A stretch of DNA of 64,000 bases from Rhyacophila brunnea. Taxonomy: Eukaryota; Arthropoda; Insecta; Trichoptera; Rhyacophilidae. Below are positions 1 to 10,753 of the stretch, one piece after another. The notes under the pieces were generated by a model. It was not told the DNA's origin. It ran no database searches and saw only the letters and a program-made list of their open reading frames with translations. The stretch spans positions 1,054,001 through 1,118,000 of the forward strand of contig JAGYXB010001412.1 in the NCBI GenBank assembly GCA_022495005.1. The letters run 5' to 3'. The stretch's first letter is position 1, and each line of letters begins with the position of its first letter. A program made the position numbers and the translations under genes.

Positions 1-82
1 CGATAGAACAAATTCACATTTTATTACATTTTTACAATTGTAAGTTTGTCTTTGACTTAAAATAAAAAATATTTTTATTTTT

Positions 83-185
83 AATGTTTTCAGATACACA
101 TTTATTCATTAATACAATTGAAATTGTAAATTATCAAAAAAATGTCTCAAATTGCAAGCTTCGTATTTTTCCGCTAGGTGCCTCT
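83..185 (+). repeat. Dispersed repeat S1, copy 1
   Basis: About 100 bp that recur nearly unchanged at 43430-43533, on the opposite strand at 29768-29835, and in diverged form at 5195-5316. The shared core reads AAATTGCAAG, then CGTATTTTTCCG and GCTAGGTGCCTC. No coding sequence is visible. The minus-strand copy lies beside a weak B-box-like stretch, so a SINE origin is possible but not shown. Confidence 0.7.
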
Positions 186-1159
186 TTAAAAAAGGCTCAG
201 TGAAGACTTCGCCTTAATATTTAAATTATTCGTGTAAATGTTTACATTTGCCTAAAACTCATTTAAATCATTAAAAAATAAAAATTGAGAAAAGTATGCT
301 ACCAGGCATTCCAGTACCTAATTGTTGTAATATCATAATAACATATTGTCAAACATATTTAGGAAACTTATTGGGTACCAATTTTATAGAAGGAAATGTC
401 ACATAATATGTAATATCCTGCGCTTAGTACCTAACTCTAATAATTATTATTGCCGATCATTTCTAGCGTGAAATTACATCTGTGTTGATAGGCAGGGAAT
501 TACACATTGGCAATCAGATAAACGAGTCGTTATTTTCAAAAACCGAAAAGTCCACGTTTTCCCCCTTTGTATTGAATTTTCAAAATACAATAAATTTTCT
601 ATTTTTATTAGCCAACATCCATGGCATTGTATAATTTTCAATATGTACCTAGGTACCTATACATTTTATCCTATCGTACCCTATCAAAATCAAATTGTAT
701 TTATTTTACCACGTTTTTATTAGTTCGTATTCTTGTTTGTCCGGTACAGATTTTTTTTTGTGTGTCCAGTATAAATTTTTTCTTGTTTGTCCAAGATTTG
801 TATTGGATGATTAAAGATTTTTAACTAACTTCCCGACTAGCTAGACATTTAAACTTTTAGAATATAATATATCAGAATACGACGACAATGCATTTTTAAG
901 CAGAATTGAATTCATTTTCAGTTAATTCTGTTTTGTATGGAAAGTTTTATTATTGGTTGCTAAGGGGGTCCTAACAACTAAATTATTAATATATACGTGC
1001 GTTACTATGAAAATCAATATGAAATGTCAAAATGACATTTCAGTATTCTCTATTTATTCAGTTTTTCTATCAAGTACAATAAAAAGTTTTTATTAATACA
1101 TAGAATTGTCAAGTTTATATGATTCAACAGAAAATTTAAAAACGTGGTATATAAAAAGT

Positions 1160-1535
1160 TCTTTTTAATTATTTACATATAGTGAACATTACAAATTATT
1201 AATTAAAGACGTTCACAACATGACATTTAGATGAAAATAATGATTAATAAAACAGTATTATATATTTAAAAAAAAATGTATCATCATTAAACAGTAGAAA
1301 AGTGTAAATATAAATTAGATACAAGGAAGTACCTACACCAAATGAGCTAAGCAGGCCGTATTTTAAGAATTTATAAAACAATGCCCACCTATACTCATCC
1401 TCACGCAGGTGGAATATGTCAATATCCGAAGTGCTTTGGTTGAACAGAGTTATTGCCCTTCCAATCGGCATTACCAATGGCAGGTTAGTTCTGCACATTG
1501 GGAGAACAAACAACGGATGGTAAACTTTTGGCGGA
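1160..1535 (-). mobile_element. Non-LTR retrotransposon 3' end, family 1 (copy A)
   Basis: Reading the minus strand gives the last part of a reverse transcriptase ORF with the CRTN-LPL-PIGRAI block that closes many Jockey-like ORFs. A short 3' UTR with TGTCATGTTGTGAACGTCTT follows. The same end occurs at 1960-2715, 29867-30365 and 23330-23420. The copy is 5'-truncated and holds no complete domain. Confidence 0.75.
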
Positions 1536-1539
1536 TTTG

Positions 1540-1955
1540 ACTAATTATCATCGGGGGTCGTATTTTTGTAAATTGGATTTTTTCTAGTGTGTATATGCAT
1601 GAGATGTTTTAAATTATATATGTTCAATATATAGAGTTTTATATTCTCAAATATTCGTTGAATATAGTTTATTATATAATATACGCACCAGTTCGTGTTT
1701 ATATTCGAATACATTGTCCATAGTATCAAGAAATTTACAATTTTTACTAATAGCCTTACACCCGGCGTTTTCTGGGTCAAAAATAACTGAACTTAGATTA
1801 TATTATAACATAGTAACTTCGGTTAAATTGATTAGTAAGTATATAAAAAAAATTGAAATTAATTATCTGTAGATATTTTTTAATCAAAGATAGTTACGTA
1901 AGAAAAAAGTTAATTCTGTACCATTTGCGGTTCTAATCGACACATAATGGTGTAG
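1540..1955. other. AT-rich spacer
   Basis: Between two copies of the same retrotransposon end. I see no exon, RNA gene or recognisable repeat here. Confidence 0.4.
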
Positions 1956-1959
1956 TTCT

Positions 1960-2715
1960 GAGTGTAAGAAGAACGCGCTACAAATGTTGGGCTTCGTCTT
2001 GCGTACTTCCCGGGTCTTTTAGGATGTTACTGTATTAAAAATCCTTTATAATTCCTTAGTTAGAAGCCGGCTTGAGAGTGGGTCGATTGTTTGGGGCCCG
2101 CATCAGTTGAAATATGACATTATGTTGGAGCGAGTTCAAAAGAAATTTTCGCGACTTCTTTATTTGAGGTTATATGGATACTATCCGCGGCTTTGTTCAA
2201 CTGGCTTTCTCTTAGGTGGTTTAAATACTAGAAGATATCAATATTTGGCCACATATTTTTTCGACTTATTCGTGGTGTAAATGAGAACTCTGCCATTCTT
2301 GATAGTATTGACCTGTGTGTCCCTGATAACTATCTTAGATATAGCATCAGTTATTTGTTCTCCCGAGGAGTAGAACTAGCCTGCCATTGGTAATGCCAGT
2401 TGGGAGGGCAATAACTCCGTTCAACCAAATCACTTCGGATGTTGATATATTCTATCTACGTGAGGATGAGAATAGGTAGACGTTGATTTATAAATTTTTA
2501 AAATAGAGTCCACTTAGCTCATTCGGTGTGCTTCCATACTTTATAATTTTTTTTTTTTATAATTTTTGTTCCTTTCACTTTATTTTTCATATTGTTTTTG
2601 TGATACTGCATATATTTATTTCTTCTTTACACTATTTTAATACTATTTCTTTGTTTTTAAATGTCATGTTGTGAACGTCTTAAATTTATAATTTTTAATG
2701 GTCACAGAATGTTAA
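1960..2715 (+). mobile_element. Non-LTR retrotransposon 3' end, family 1 (copy B)
   Basis: The plus strand encodes a decayed C-terminal reverse-transcriptase region. LQMLGFVLRTSR is followed by KILYNSLVRSRLE, then WGPHQ and LERVQKKFSRLLYLR, which is the usual order in Jockey/CR1-type ORF2 proteins. Frameshifts and stops break the frame. The 3' UTR shared with copies A and C runs to an A-rich tail near 2715. The copy lies just upstream of the AIG1-like gene and may be in its upstream region or first intron. Confidence 0.8.
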
Positions 2716-2923
2716 AAAAAAAAATTTCGATATTTCCGTTGTATCAATATTACCTATCACAGATTAGGTATAACTATGTTGCACGACTTTCCACTTTAGA
2801 CAATAGATGGACTTCAGTGTAGGCGATCTTGTTTTTTTGTTTTAATTTTGGCCCTTATAATGCAAATAGCATTCTTTCACTTGTAGGTACTTTCAATATT
2901 TTTATATTCTGTTTCTTCTTCAG

Positions 2924-5900
2924 ATATTTCCAAAGCAAGATGCCGCCTGGTGATTCACTCCGTGTTCCTGATCCACCACTTAGCATCCTGCATGACGCTC
3001 TTGATGTTGGACTTCACGAAAGTCACCAATCCACCACTCGTCGATATACGGGACTTCTCTGATCGCTATTTTACCGGATGGAATTTCGTAAGTGATCCAA
3101 AATAATCCTTTTAATAATATTTATCTGTACCAGAAAATGTTTGTAAACATAAACAAAGTGAGTATGTATATATATGGTATTTTGACAAAACTGCTTTACA
3201 ACGGAAAGTCATTGCACCTTATTAAAGATTAGCTTAGTCTTAGAGGAGCCGTATGCGGTGGACACTGTTGTGTGGTGGTATAACTTTAGAAGTAACGAGG
3301 AGATAATGGAACGAACAAAGTAGCCTGTCACCACATTGAGAATGAAAAACCGGCATTCGACCTAACTCAGTTACGGATTCCTATACAGAATTTCAAGCTG
3401 GCTAAATGCCATCCACAGAGTGTACACGGCAAAGGTACAGGATGCTGGTATGGCTCAGTAAGATGCAAGAAGACTGGCGAATGACAGCTATTATTGGAGG
3501 CTTCGTGTGATATTCGTGATAATTATTATGTTCTAACCGTGGCGCATTGCATCCTTGCGCCTACTTATTGATGAGCTTTTCCCAGATCAAAATGCTTCTG
3601 ACATAATTAATTTCTGGCGCTCATTACGTTCATGGCAAACATTTCCTAGAGCTAAGAAAAATTGCAAGAGGTTATACCTATATGTCGCTTTGGATCGACA
3701 TACGGATGTGAACAAGCATTTTCATCCACGAAATTAATTAAAAGCAAAACAAGGTCGCGAATAACTGATTCAAATTTGAAGAATTCTCTGCTGCCCTCAG
3801 TAACAAATTTAACACCAAACATTGAAAGACTAGCTAAATCTACACGCTCAAAAGCTCTCAGTGTTCCATCCCGCTCAGAGTTATCTCTCTCTCATCACTT
3901 CCAACAACTGTGGTACAGAGTTATCTTCACCAAACGAGACTCTCCGGCAGCTGTAGCACCATCAGCGGGGTCCACAACAGCGAACACCCTCTCGTCCAAG
4001 AGATAATTTCTGACTTTTGTAGATTGGTGCTCCAATGAACGTGTGTTTTTTTGAACTGGCATCAATTAATTAATTTAATTGCGCGGTTGGGCTATTCCTT
4101 TTTCTCCCATAAGCGAAGCAGATCCAACCTCTATCCCTATTTTCCAACCCCAACCGTGAACGTAATGACAATGAGGTAGAAAAGGTGCTTGAGTTGTATG
4201 GCGCATCTGAAGTCGTCTGTGAAAAAAAGTGGCGCATGGTATGCAAAAGGTTGGCCAACCCTGCTCTAACCTAACCTAACTAAAGAGCGGGATGGTCAAA
4301 GAATAAAGAAAAAACATATACTTAATGATTATACAAGTTTGTAAGAGACGTTTCTGTAATTTTTTACTACTGGAGATCATTGCCATTGGCACTACAGTCC
4401 AATGTGGGTCTTGGCCACCTCCAGAAAACGATTTATCTTCTCTTTGGCTACCGAAAACTCCATCCAATTCACTGCTTTAGCCTCGTGGATAATTTAGTCT
4501 AATAAATACTTATTCTTCTTTGGCCATATCCGCCCCTCAGTTGGAGCATATGGACACCACGAGGCGACTCCAAGAATCCTTGTCGCTCGACAGTTTTCTT
4601 GCAGCATTCCAAGTCAAACCAGCATCCCATAGCTCCGCCATATACACTCTATATATAGTATTTAGCGACTTTCCAGGACGCTGGAATCCGGTTGGCTTGA
4701 AGAACAGAACGACAGCCTAGAATAATATGTTCTGATCCTCCTTTTCTTTAAGAGACATTTCCTAAATTTTGACCATTATATAACGCGTAGGTACGAGTAT
4801 GTTTCGTAAAAGTGTCTTTTGAGACCCTTCTCAGTAGTGGTCCAACCATTAGAGTAGGTACTAATTGGATGCACTATTTTTTTCATTTCAGATGTTCCAG
4901 ATGCTCTTCCTCGCACTGGCAGTGATGTGTGATGTCGCAGAGATAATTCCTGAGACGGTTGAGAAGATCTGGCCATCGCATAAGCTAATTAAGAGGCTGG
5001 CCATTGCGAGAGACTTCATCTTCATGACTTTCGTTTTTCCTTTCACAATTGTAAGTACCAAAGTACCTACCTAGTAAGGTAACCATATTATTATAATATA
5101 CTAAAAAGAGGTGTTTGATTAGAGAAAATTTAACAAACTGAATTTTAATAATAAACATAACCATAGAATAATTTGTAATAATAAGATGGTATCCATTAAC
5201 TTATTCACATTTTGTAACGTTTTTTTTAATTGTCAGTTTATTTTCGACTTTAAATAAAAATATTTTTCTTTCATGTATTCCTCTACGTGTAAATTCATAT
5301 ATTTCCGCTAGGTGCCTCTAGTATGTGGAGTGACAATAATAATTAGGTGGTTTGAGTCTGTGATATTTTCATAATAATTCGTTAGCAGCAGCTGTCGACT
5401 GTCAACATTATTTTCATAATATACAATAATAATAGTCCTTCAATGTTATTGTGTTTAATGTATGAATGTTTACTTTCAGTTTGTCTGCGTGTTATTCTGG
5501 GGCGTGTACAATTATGACAGAGAGCTGGTCCTACCGAGAATTTGTGACACGCTGGTGCCTCCGATCTTGAACCACGCGCTGCACACTCACATCATTGCAG
5601 TTGTCTGCGCAGAACTGGTCATGTCCAGGAAAAGGAGGCCCAGGGTACAATCCAAAAGGTTGTTCTGGTTGGGAGTCACCGTGTTCGCCTATTTCATTGT
5701 GTAAGTTAATGTCTAAATATTATAATATAACGTTTTATACCAATTTACGTGTAGCATATTTACATCAGTAATCTTTTGTAATTTAGGTTGTCATTAATAT
5801 TATTAAGTATTAAAATTGGAGAAAATAATAGCTTTTTTGAACACAAATAGATCCTCATCAATGGCACTCAAATCGGGCCAACAACTATGTCTATCTTGGA

Positions 5901-7521
5901 CAACAAATTTAATGACAAATGTTGAGATTGTTCGCAGCACCAAACTGTCATAGACTGCATTTGTGCGCCTCATTAGTATCTTCAAAAGTGATCCCCCATT
6001 GTGTCTTGAACATAAAGTGTTCAACCAAATTGTGCTAACAGCTCACGTATGCGTGTCAAGTATGGACTCTTAATGTAAGAGAAATCAAAAAATTACAAGT
6101 AGTGCAATGTGGCATAGAAAGGTGCATATTGGGCATAAAGTGAAAGAAACCAATGGATAGGGAAGCAAATAAGAATATGTGACATGATAGAGGTCACTAA
6201 GTAGATGAAATGGCAATTGGCTGAACATGTCGATCGGCGAGTAGACAACCGCTGGGCACTAAAACCCGCTGGACAGACAAACTCATTCAAGTTCAGTGGA
6301 TACACGTGGTAGTGAAGAACTAGGGATCGAGAAGAGTGGGGGAGCCAGAGGAGGCCTTCATCTGGCAGTGCTCATGATGATGATAATAATGTTTCAATGG
6401 ATTGTTTCGCCCAGAACTGCTTAATTTTATTATCTTTTTCCAAGATTTAATGAGTGAGTCGAATTGTGTTCTGTTTTTGTGATGTCAAGTTGTGTGAGTA
6501 CAATCTTTTAGTCCATTCAAGATCGGACTGGACTCAAGTTGAATTATGAAGTAATGGTACAGGCAGTGTTTATCAATGACTCATTCAGGAAATGGAAAGC
6601 TTTCAATAATATGCAGGAATTAAATTCCGTATCTGGAAATTTGTACGTAAACAGTTGACCGCAGGACACTTATTCGTGCGCCGCAGTACGTGAAACATGA
6701 GTTCGTGTAACATTTAATCAAATGACGAGTTCTTCGTTGAACATTTTACCGTGGAGTATATTTGTACGTATGCTACAATATGTGGAGAATTTTATGAGAT
6801 ATCTATACTAAGTTAGGTTAGGTTAGGTTAGGGTTAATCTAATTGGAACAGTACTATTTGCAACTATCGCCGCATTTTGTAAGATACGTACAAATGTATT
6901 CCACGGTGAAATGTTCAACGAAGAACTCGTCATTTGATAAAATGTTATAGGAATTCATGTTTCACGTACTGTGGCGCACGAATAAGTGCCCTACGATGAA
7001 CTGCATACGTACAACTTACATGTAACCATTAAATTCACCCCACTTTCATTGTGAAACTTGTCACTTACATTGGCGACAGAGTTTTCCATTCCAGCTTAGT
7101 ATTCGAATCCGTAATAATTTTTTTGTTTAATTTCAGATTGATGTGGACTTACTTGGCAACGGGACGCTGGATATACGCCATCTTGGGAATGTTTAACTGG
7201 ACGGAGAGGTTTATATTTCTGGGGACGACGGTGATGTCGATCTACGTGTTATATTTTGTGGGAGGACACATAACTGAACTTATTGGAGTATCATTACACA
7301 ATGCTACTGATACTGAACATATGCAAGACTGTAAAAAATTTGATTGTGATGAAGTGAATGAAAATTCTCAATGCGATCAAATGTGTATAGAAAGCAAGAG
7401 ATCAAGTTATAAAACTGAAGAAAGCCTTCTTAGTAAATTAACGAGACCATTCGTTAGTGAGCGATCTGATATTAGATTAAGTGAATTATTGAATATTTAT
7501 GCTAGAATAAAAAAACATTGA
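2924..7521 (+). CDS. AIG1/ADTRP (FAR-17a) family membrane hydrolase, spliced, 5' incomplete
   Basis: Exons seen: 2924-3087, 4892-5050, 5480-5700, 7137-7521, all with GT-AG borders and matching phases. Together they code for about 307 residues. The family are multi-pass membrane hydrolases; human AIG1 and ADTRP cleave fatty-acid esters of hydroxy fatty acids. Recognisable blocks in order: an N-terminal hydrophobic helix (LVIHSVFLIHHLAS), GWNF, a helix ending in CDVAEI, RDFIFMTFVFPF, then FWGVYNYDREL, the LNHALHTHI block with the family's conserved His, and TGRWIY-GMFNW before the last helices. A hydrophilic tail of about 73 residues with four Cys is longer than in the vertebrate proteins. The initiator exon was not found: 2924 follows an acceptor and has no in-frame ATG. 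Compared with relatives, about six residues are missing between GWNF and MFQML, and that is where the catalytic Thr should lie. A microexon in the 3088-4891 intron is possible. Confidence 0.85.
3539..4263 (+). mobile_element. hAT transposon remnant (ZBED/GTF2IRD2-like transposase C-terminus), copy A
   Basis: This lies inside the first visible intron of the AIG1-like gene, in the same orientation. The plus strand encodes the hAT dimerisation region in two frames: INFWRSLRSW first, then after a frameshift FGSTYGCEQAFSS, KSKTRSRITDSNLK and NLTPNIERLAKS. The right end reads GGTTGGCCAACCCTG, a normal hAT terminus. The left terminus appears lost. A related copy sits at 30972-31730. The element is not functional. 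Confidence 0.85.
4360..4480 (-). mobile_element. Non-LTR retrotransposon C-terminal scrap (HIGL-stop family)
   Basis: On the minus strand KEKINRFLEVAKTHIGL is followed by a stop. The same ending, HIGL-stop, appears at 48195-48320 on the minus strand, and a diverged relative is at 32060-32175 on the plus strand. Ends like this close the ORF2 of several insect non-LTR families. It is short and 5'-truncated, within the intron of the AIG1-like gene. Confidence 0.55.
5195..5316 (+). repeat. Dispersed repeat S1, diverged copy
   Basis: Shares TTATTCACATTTT, AATAAAAATATTTTT and the terminal CCGCTAGGTGCCTC with the first 190 bases of the window. It lies in the intron 5051-5479 of the AIG1-like gene. 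Confidence 0.5.
5815..6390 (+). mobile_element. Non-LTR retrotransposon 3' end with GAT-repeat tail
   Basis: Heavily mutated plus-strand copy of a reverse-transcriptase C-terminus. Recognisable pieces are FKSDPPLCLEHKVFNQIVLTA, IERCILGIK and RWTDKLIQ. It ends in a GATGATGATAAT tract at 6375-6390. Related copies lie at 18270-18485, 29034-29618, 50450-50770, 56915-57185 and 60745-60900. This copy sits in the 5701-7136 intron of the AIG1-like gene. Confidence 0.75.
6627..7026. mobile_element. Foldback MITE with TTAGG array in its loop, copy 1
   Basis: Two long inverted arms, about 165 bp each. The left arm carries CACTTATTCGTGCGCCGCAG, GACGAGTTCTTCGTTGAACA and TTTACCGTGGAGTATATTTG; the right arm repeats these in reverse complement. 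Between them lies a run of about four TTAGG units at 6811-6832. A second copy, inverted, is at 41877-42264. It could form a large cruciform or hairpin transcript. It lies in the last intron of the AIG1-like gene. Confidence 0.8.
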
Positions 7522-7674
7522 CTGATTTTGATTTATGGAATAACTATTGTGTTAATAGAATTGTTAAGTATTTATGTTATGTTTGAATAACTTATGTATA
7601 TTATGTAGACATATTATCTCTGTGAGTGAGTTGTATGTATACATATAATGCTAGAAAGAGTTAGATAAGAGTGT

Positions 7675-7680
7675 AATAAA
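7675..7680 (+). terminator. Polyadenylation signal of the AIG1-like gene
   Basis: AATAAATAAAT about 155 bases after the stop codon at 7519-7521, the first good AATAAA downstream. The cleavage point cannot be read from sequence alone. Confidence 0.5.
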
Positions 7681-7689
7681 TAAATATAT

Positions 7690-10215
7690 TATTTATTTAA
7701 TATTGAAAAAGGTTATCTTTAGATTTTTGATAATATATTATGGTCAATGAAAAATGAAATGTCCAGGAAAATGTGTCAATCAATCAAGTTTAAATTGTGT
7801 TCAAATTTATAAGTAAATCAAAAGAGGTGCAATATTATTTTATTTGAATCGACTGGATAGCTTGTTTATCAAAATTTGATCACCTCTGTGCAATCTCTGG
7901 TAGGTATCGTACCTGTCTAAAAATTTTGATTGAAGGTAGATTTATACCTCTAGTTTTCATACCGAAAAATCTTTGTCGGCTCTTAAAATTGGTTTTAATT
8001 TTAACAAATAGCTTTGAGAAAATTCTCACAGATGGTGTACTTAACTCAGTTTCAATCTAAATAAGGATTGACATTATAAATTATTATTATCCCGGGTTCT
8101 TAAATTGTATTCTGACATTTTGATTATAAAGCATTCAAAAATAATACGTATAATGATTAACAATATTATGGCTATTTGGATCTGATTCTTCCTTTCTTGA
8201 TATTTCTGACACATGACATGACAAAGGTCATTCCCAAGAGAAACGTGCTAAAGAATACTGTTAGATTATGAATGTGTACACCGAAGAGGAGTATAATATT
8301 AGAATTAGCCGACAGTGAAGGTTAATTTGCCCAAAAAGTGTTAATAATTATTGTCGGGATTAAGACCAAATGATTTTGCTGAATGAATCAATCACGTATC
8401 TTGGTCTCATTGTAAAATTTATAGCCTGTATCCACAGAGTATTTGTTATTATATTTTAATCAATATGTCATCTATATTATATATATCATGATAATAATAA
8501 TATAGAAAATGTAGTTAAAGATATTAGATATAAAAATTTTAATAATATCATTATTATCGAATAAACAAGAATATGCCTGGTCATGAGTTTTAATTAACTA
8601 AACACTATTCCTCCCAATATATATCTATCTCAATCAATATATATCTCACAATAGGTTCTTATATAATTTTTTATTTATTCAATATCGTCAAACAAAAGAA
8701 TACAAAAGTACTACAGGGGTTAACTTAATTGAAGCTGTTTTATAAGCTATTTATTTAGTCACAAAACACACAATGGAAAAACATTTTTATTAAAACTAAA
8801 GCTACTTATTTACATTGTCTTATTTCTAGTTAGAATTACATTAAACATCATTTATTTTAGAGTATCACTGTATTATTTATTTTATTTATTTTCGGTGTAG
8901 TTACTTGTGACATCCAAACGTTACAGGAAGGTTATTTTATTATCCTTGTTTTATAAACCAATTTATATAAGGTACCTATTTCCTCAACGATATTATATTG
9001 TCAAAGATGAATAAATACATGTTCAGTGGTGGTCAAAAATTGACTTCAAAGGTAAGATTCTAATTATACATAACGTTTTCAGTGTTATCACTATTCTTCA
9101 AATTATGTCCCATTCTCAAATGAGACATTATTACTATTCCAAGATAAAAATATATAGATTATTCTTTATGTTTATTAACATTTTTAGTAGATACTTGAAT
9201 ATGAACAAATCAAAACGAAAATATAAACTGTATTCATTGCTATGACAATAATAACATTTAAATAACCAAATTATAAAATGCTTACAAATTTTACAGTATG
9301 CAAAACAGTAGTTATGTACATGTTTAAATTTTGTTTCACACAAAAATAGATACCTATGGGTTGGGTTATGTGAAGTTTGGCAACTCCCTTGAGAAAATTT
9401 TGACTATGTGATAAACCATCATTGAATAATATATTATCACAAAAATACAAAAATAGTCATGTTGCCAGGATTTTTTAGCAGTTTGTTTGATTGATTTATT
9501 ACAGAGTCTGATAAAATACTATTTTTATTTTTTCTTTATCTGTTTCTCATCATGTTATCATGGCGTTTCATGTTTATGCTGTCTGCACATTGATACTCCA
9601 TTAAAAGCTTTCTCAAGGGTGTTGTAATATTTATTATATATTTTAAAGATTTAACTAGATATTGTGTCCTTTAGAATACATTGTCAATAGACTTAGTCCA
9701 ATGCACATCTCAGTAGGTACTTACTATTAATTTACTGTACCACGATATAATATTTTGTAGAATACTTTTATTAAAATTTATTAATATTTTTCTAAATTAG
9801 CACAATATTATGTAATGTATACCTATATACTATGTATATGCAAGCTTTAAAGCGGTTTCTACGATACCTACCTACTCTTATCTTTATAAGTTTGTTTATT
9901 ACTACGAAAATGTAACGATAAACATGGCATGACATCTATGTCGGTTTCAAGCAAATAATAGCAATAGCTGGCATTTATAAGAAGCAGTCTTCTAAAAATA
10001 TATTATTATATACGGTTTGTTGGTGCAGGCGTCATAGATGATGATTTGCCTACTTGAGATTTGGCACGTGTACAATGTGCATGTCCGGTTTGAATTCTGT
10101 TCTTGCAAGCCAAACGCCGATCAAACCAGTTGTTTGAAATGATCGGGGTCGGTCCATACCTAAAGCTTGAATTGCCTTTAAATGACGTTATCAAAAGTGA
10201 TCTTTAATGAACCGA
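7690..10215. other. Intergenic, no gene seen
   Basis: AT-rich DNA between the 3' ends of two convergent genes. The only recurring item is a piece of about 45 bp around 9445-9475 (GTTGCCAGGATTTTTTA), which also occurs at 33920-33950. Short open frames here show no coding character. Confidence 0.5.
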
Positions 10216-10219
10216 TCAT

Positions 10220-10518
10220 AGATTTTGGTAATTGTGCCTCAGATGCCGTCATGAGCTTTTATGATTTTTTTTTACGAAAACAGTTTATTCCATGTAGACA
10301 ATTATAATACATACATTTTTCTGTCGGTGCACAGGCTTTTCGATCCAATAATTGTTAATTTAAAATTTGAAATTTTCATACAGTTTGATGCATCATTATC
10401 ACAAACTAAGATTATATTAGGTAATATTAGGTTGGGGTAGGTTAGGTTAGGTTTGGTTTGGTCTAAAAAGAAAGTTATAAGATCTCATGACGGCAGCTGC
10501 GGCATATTTACCTAGATT
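10220..10518. repeat. Palindrome with TTAGG-like loop
   Basis: Arms 10220-10267 and 10471-10518 are imperfect reverse complements; both contain TGCCGTCATGAG within a longer alignable stretch. The loop holds GTAGGTTAGGTTAGG at 10437-10452 and degenerate units on both sides. It resembles the foldback elements at 6627-7026 and 36879-36974 in layout but not in arm sequence. Confidence 0.65.
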
Positions 10519-10753
10519 TTTTACATCAAAACATTAGTGCAATCAGTCGTCATAATGTGTTCAACTTTCCAGTTAGTATTAAATCAAACTCTTTTGGATT
10601 TGCCATGCACACAGAAAGTTACAAACTGGCTTAAACCAATTTCTTTCATCAAACCATCAGTAAGTATAATATCAAATAATTAAAATACACAATATGAAAA
10701 TGTATAGGTACCTATATGACTTGAAGAGTAAGGCAACGTATCCCTAAAAAAAA

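Noticed and set aside
2829..3062. Open frame over the first visible AIG1-like exon
   Set aside because: It is in the wrong frame. Only the frame starting at 2924 (phase 2) gives family-like membrane sequence and a phase-0 donor.
6811..6832. Telomere or fused chromosome end
   Set aside because: The TTAGG run is only about four units long and lies within a dispersed foldback element, so it is interstitial.
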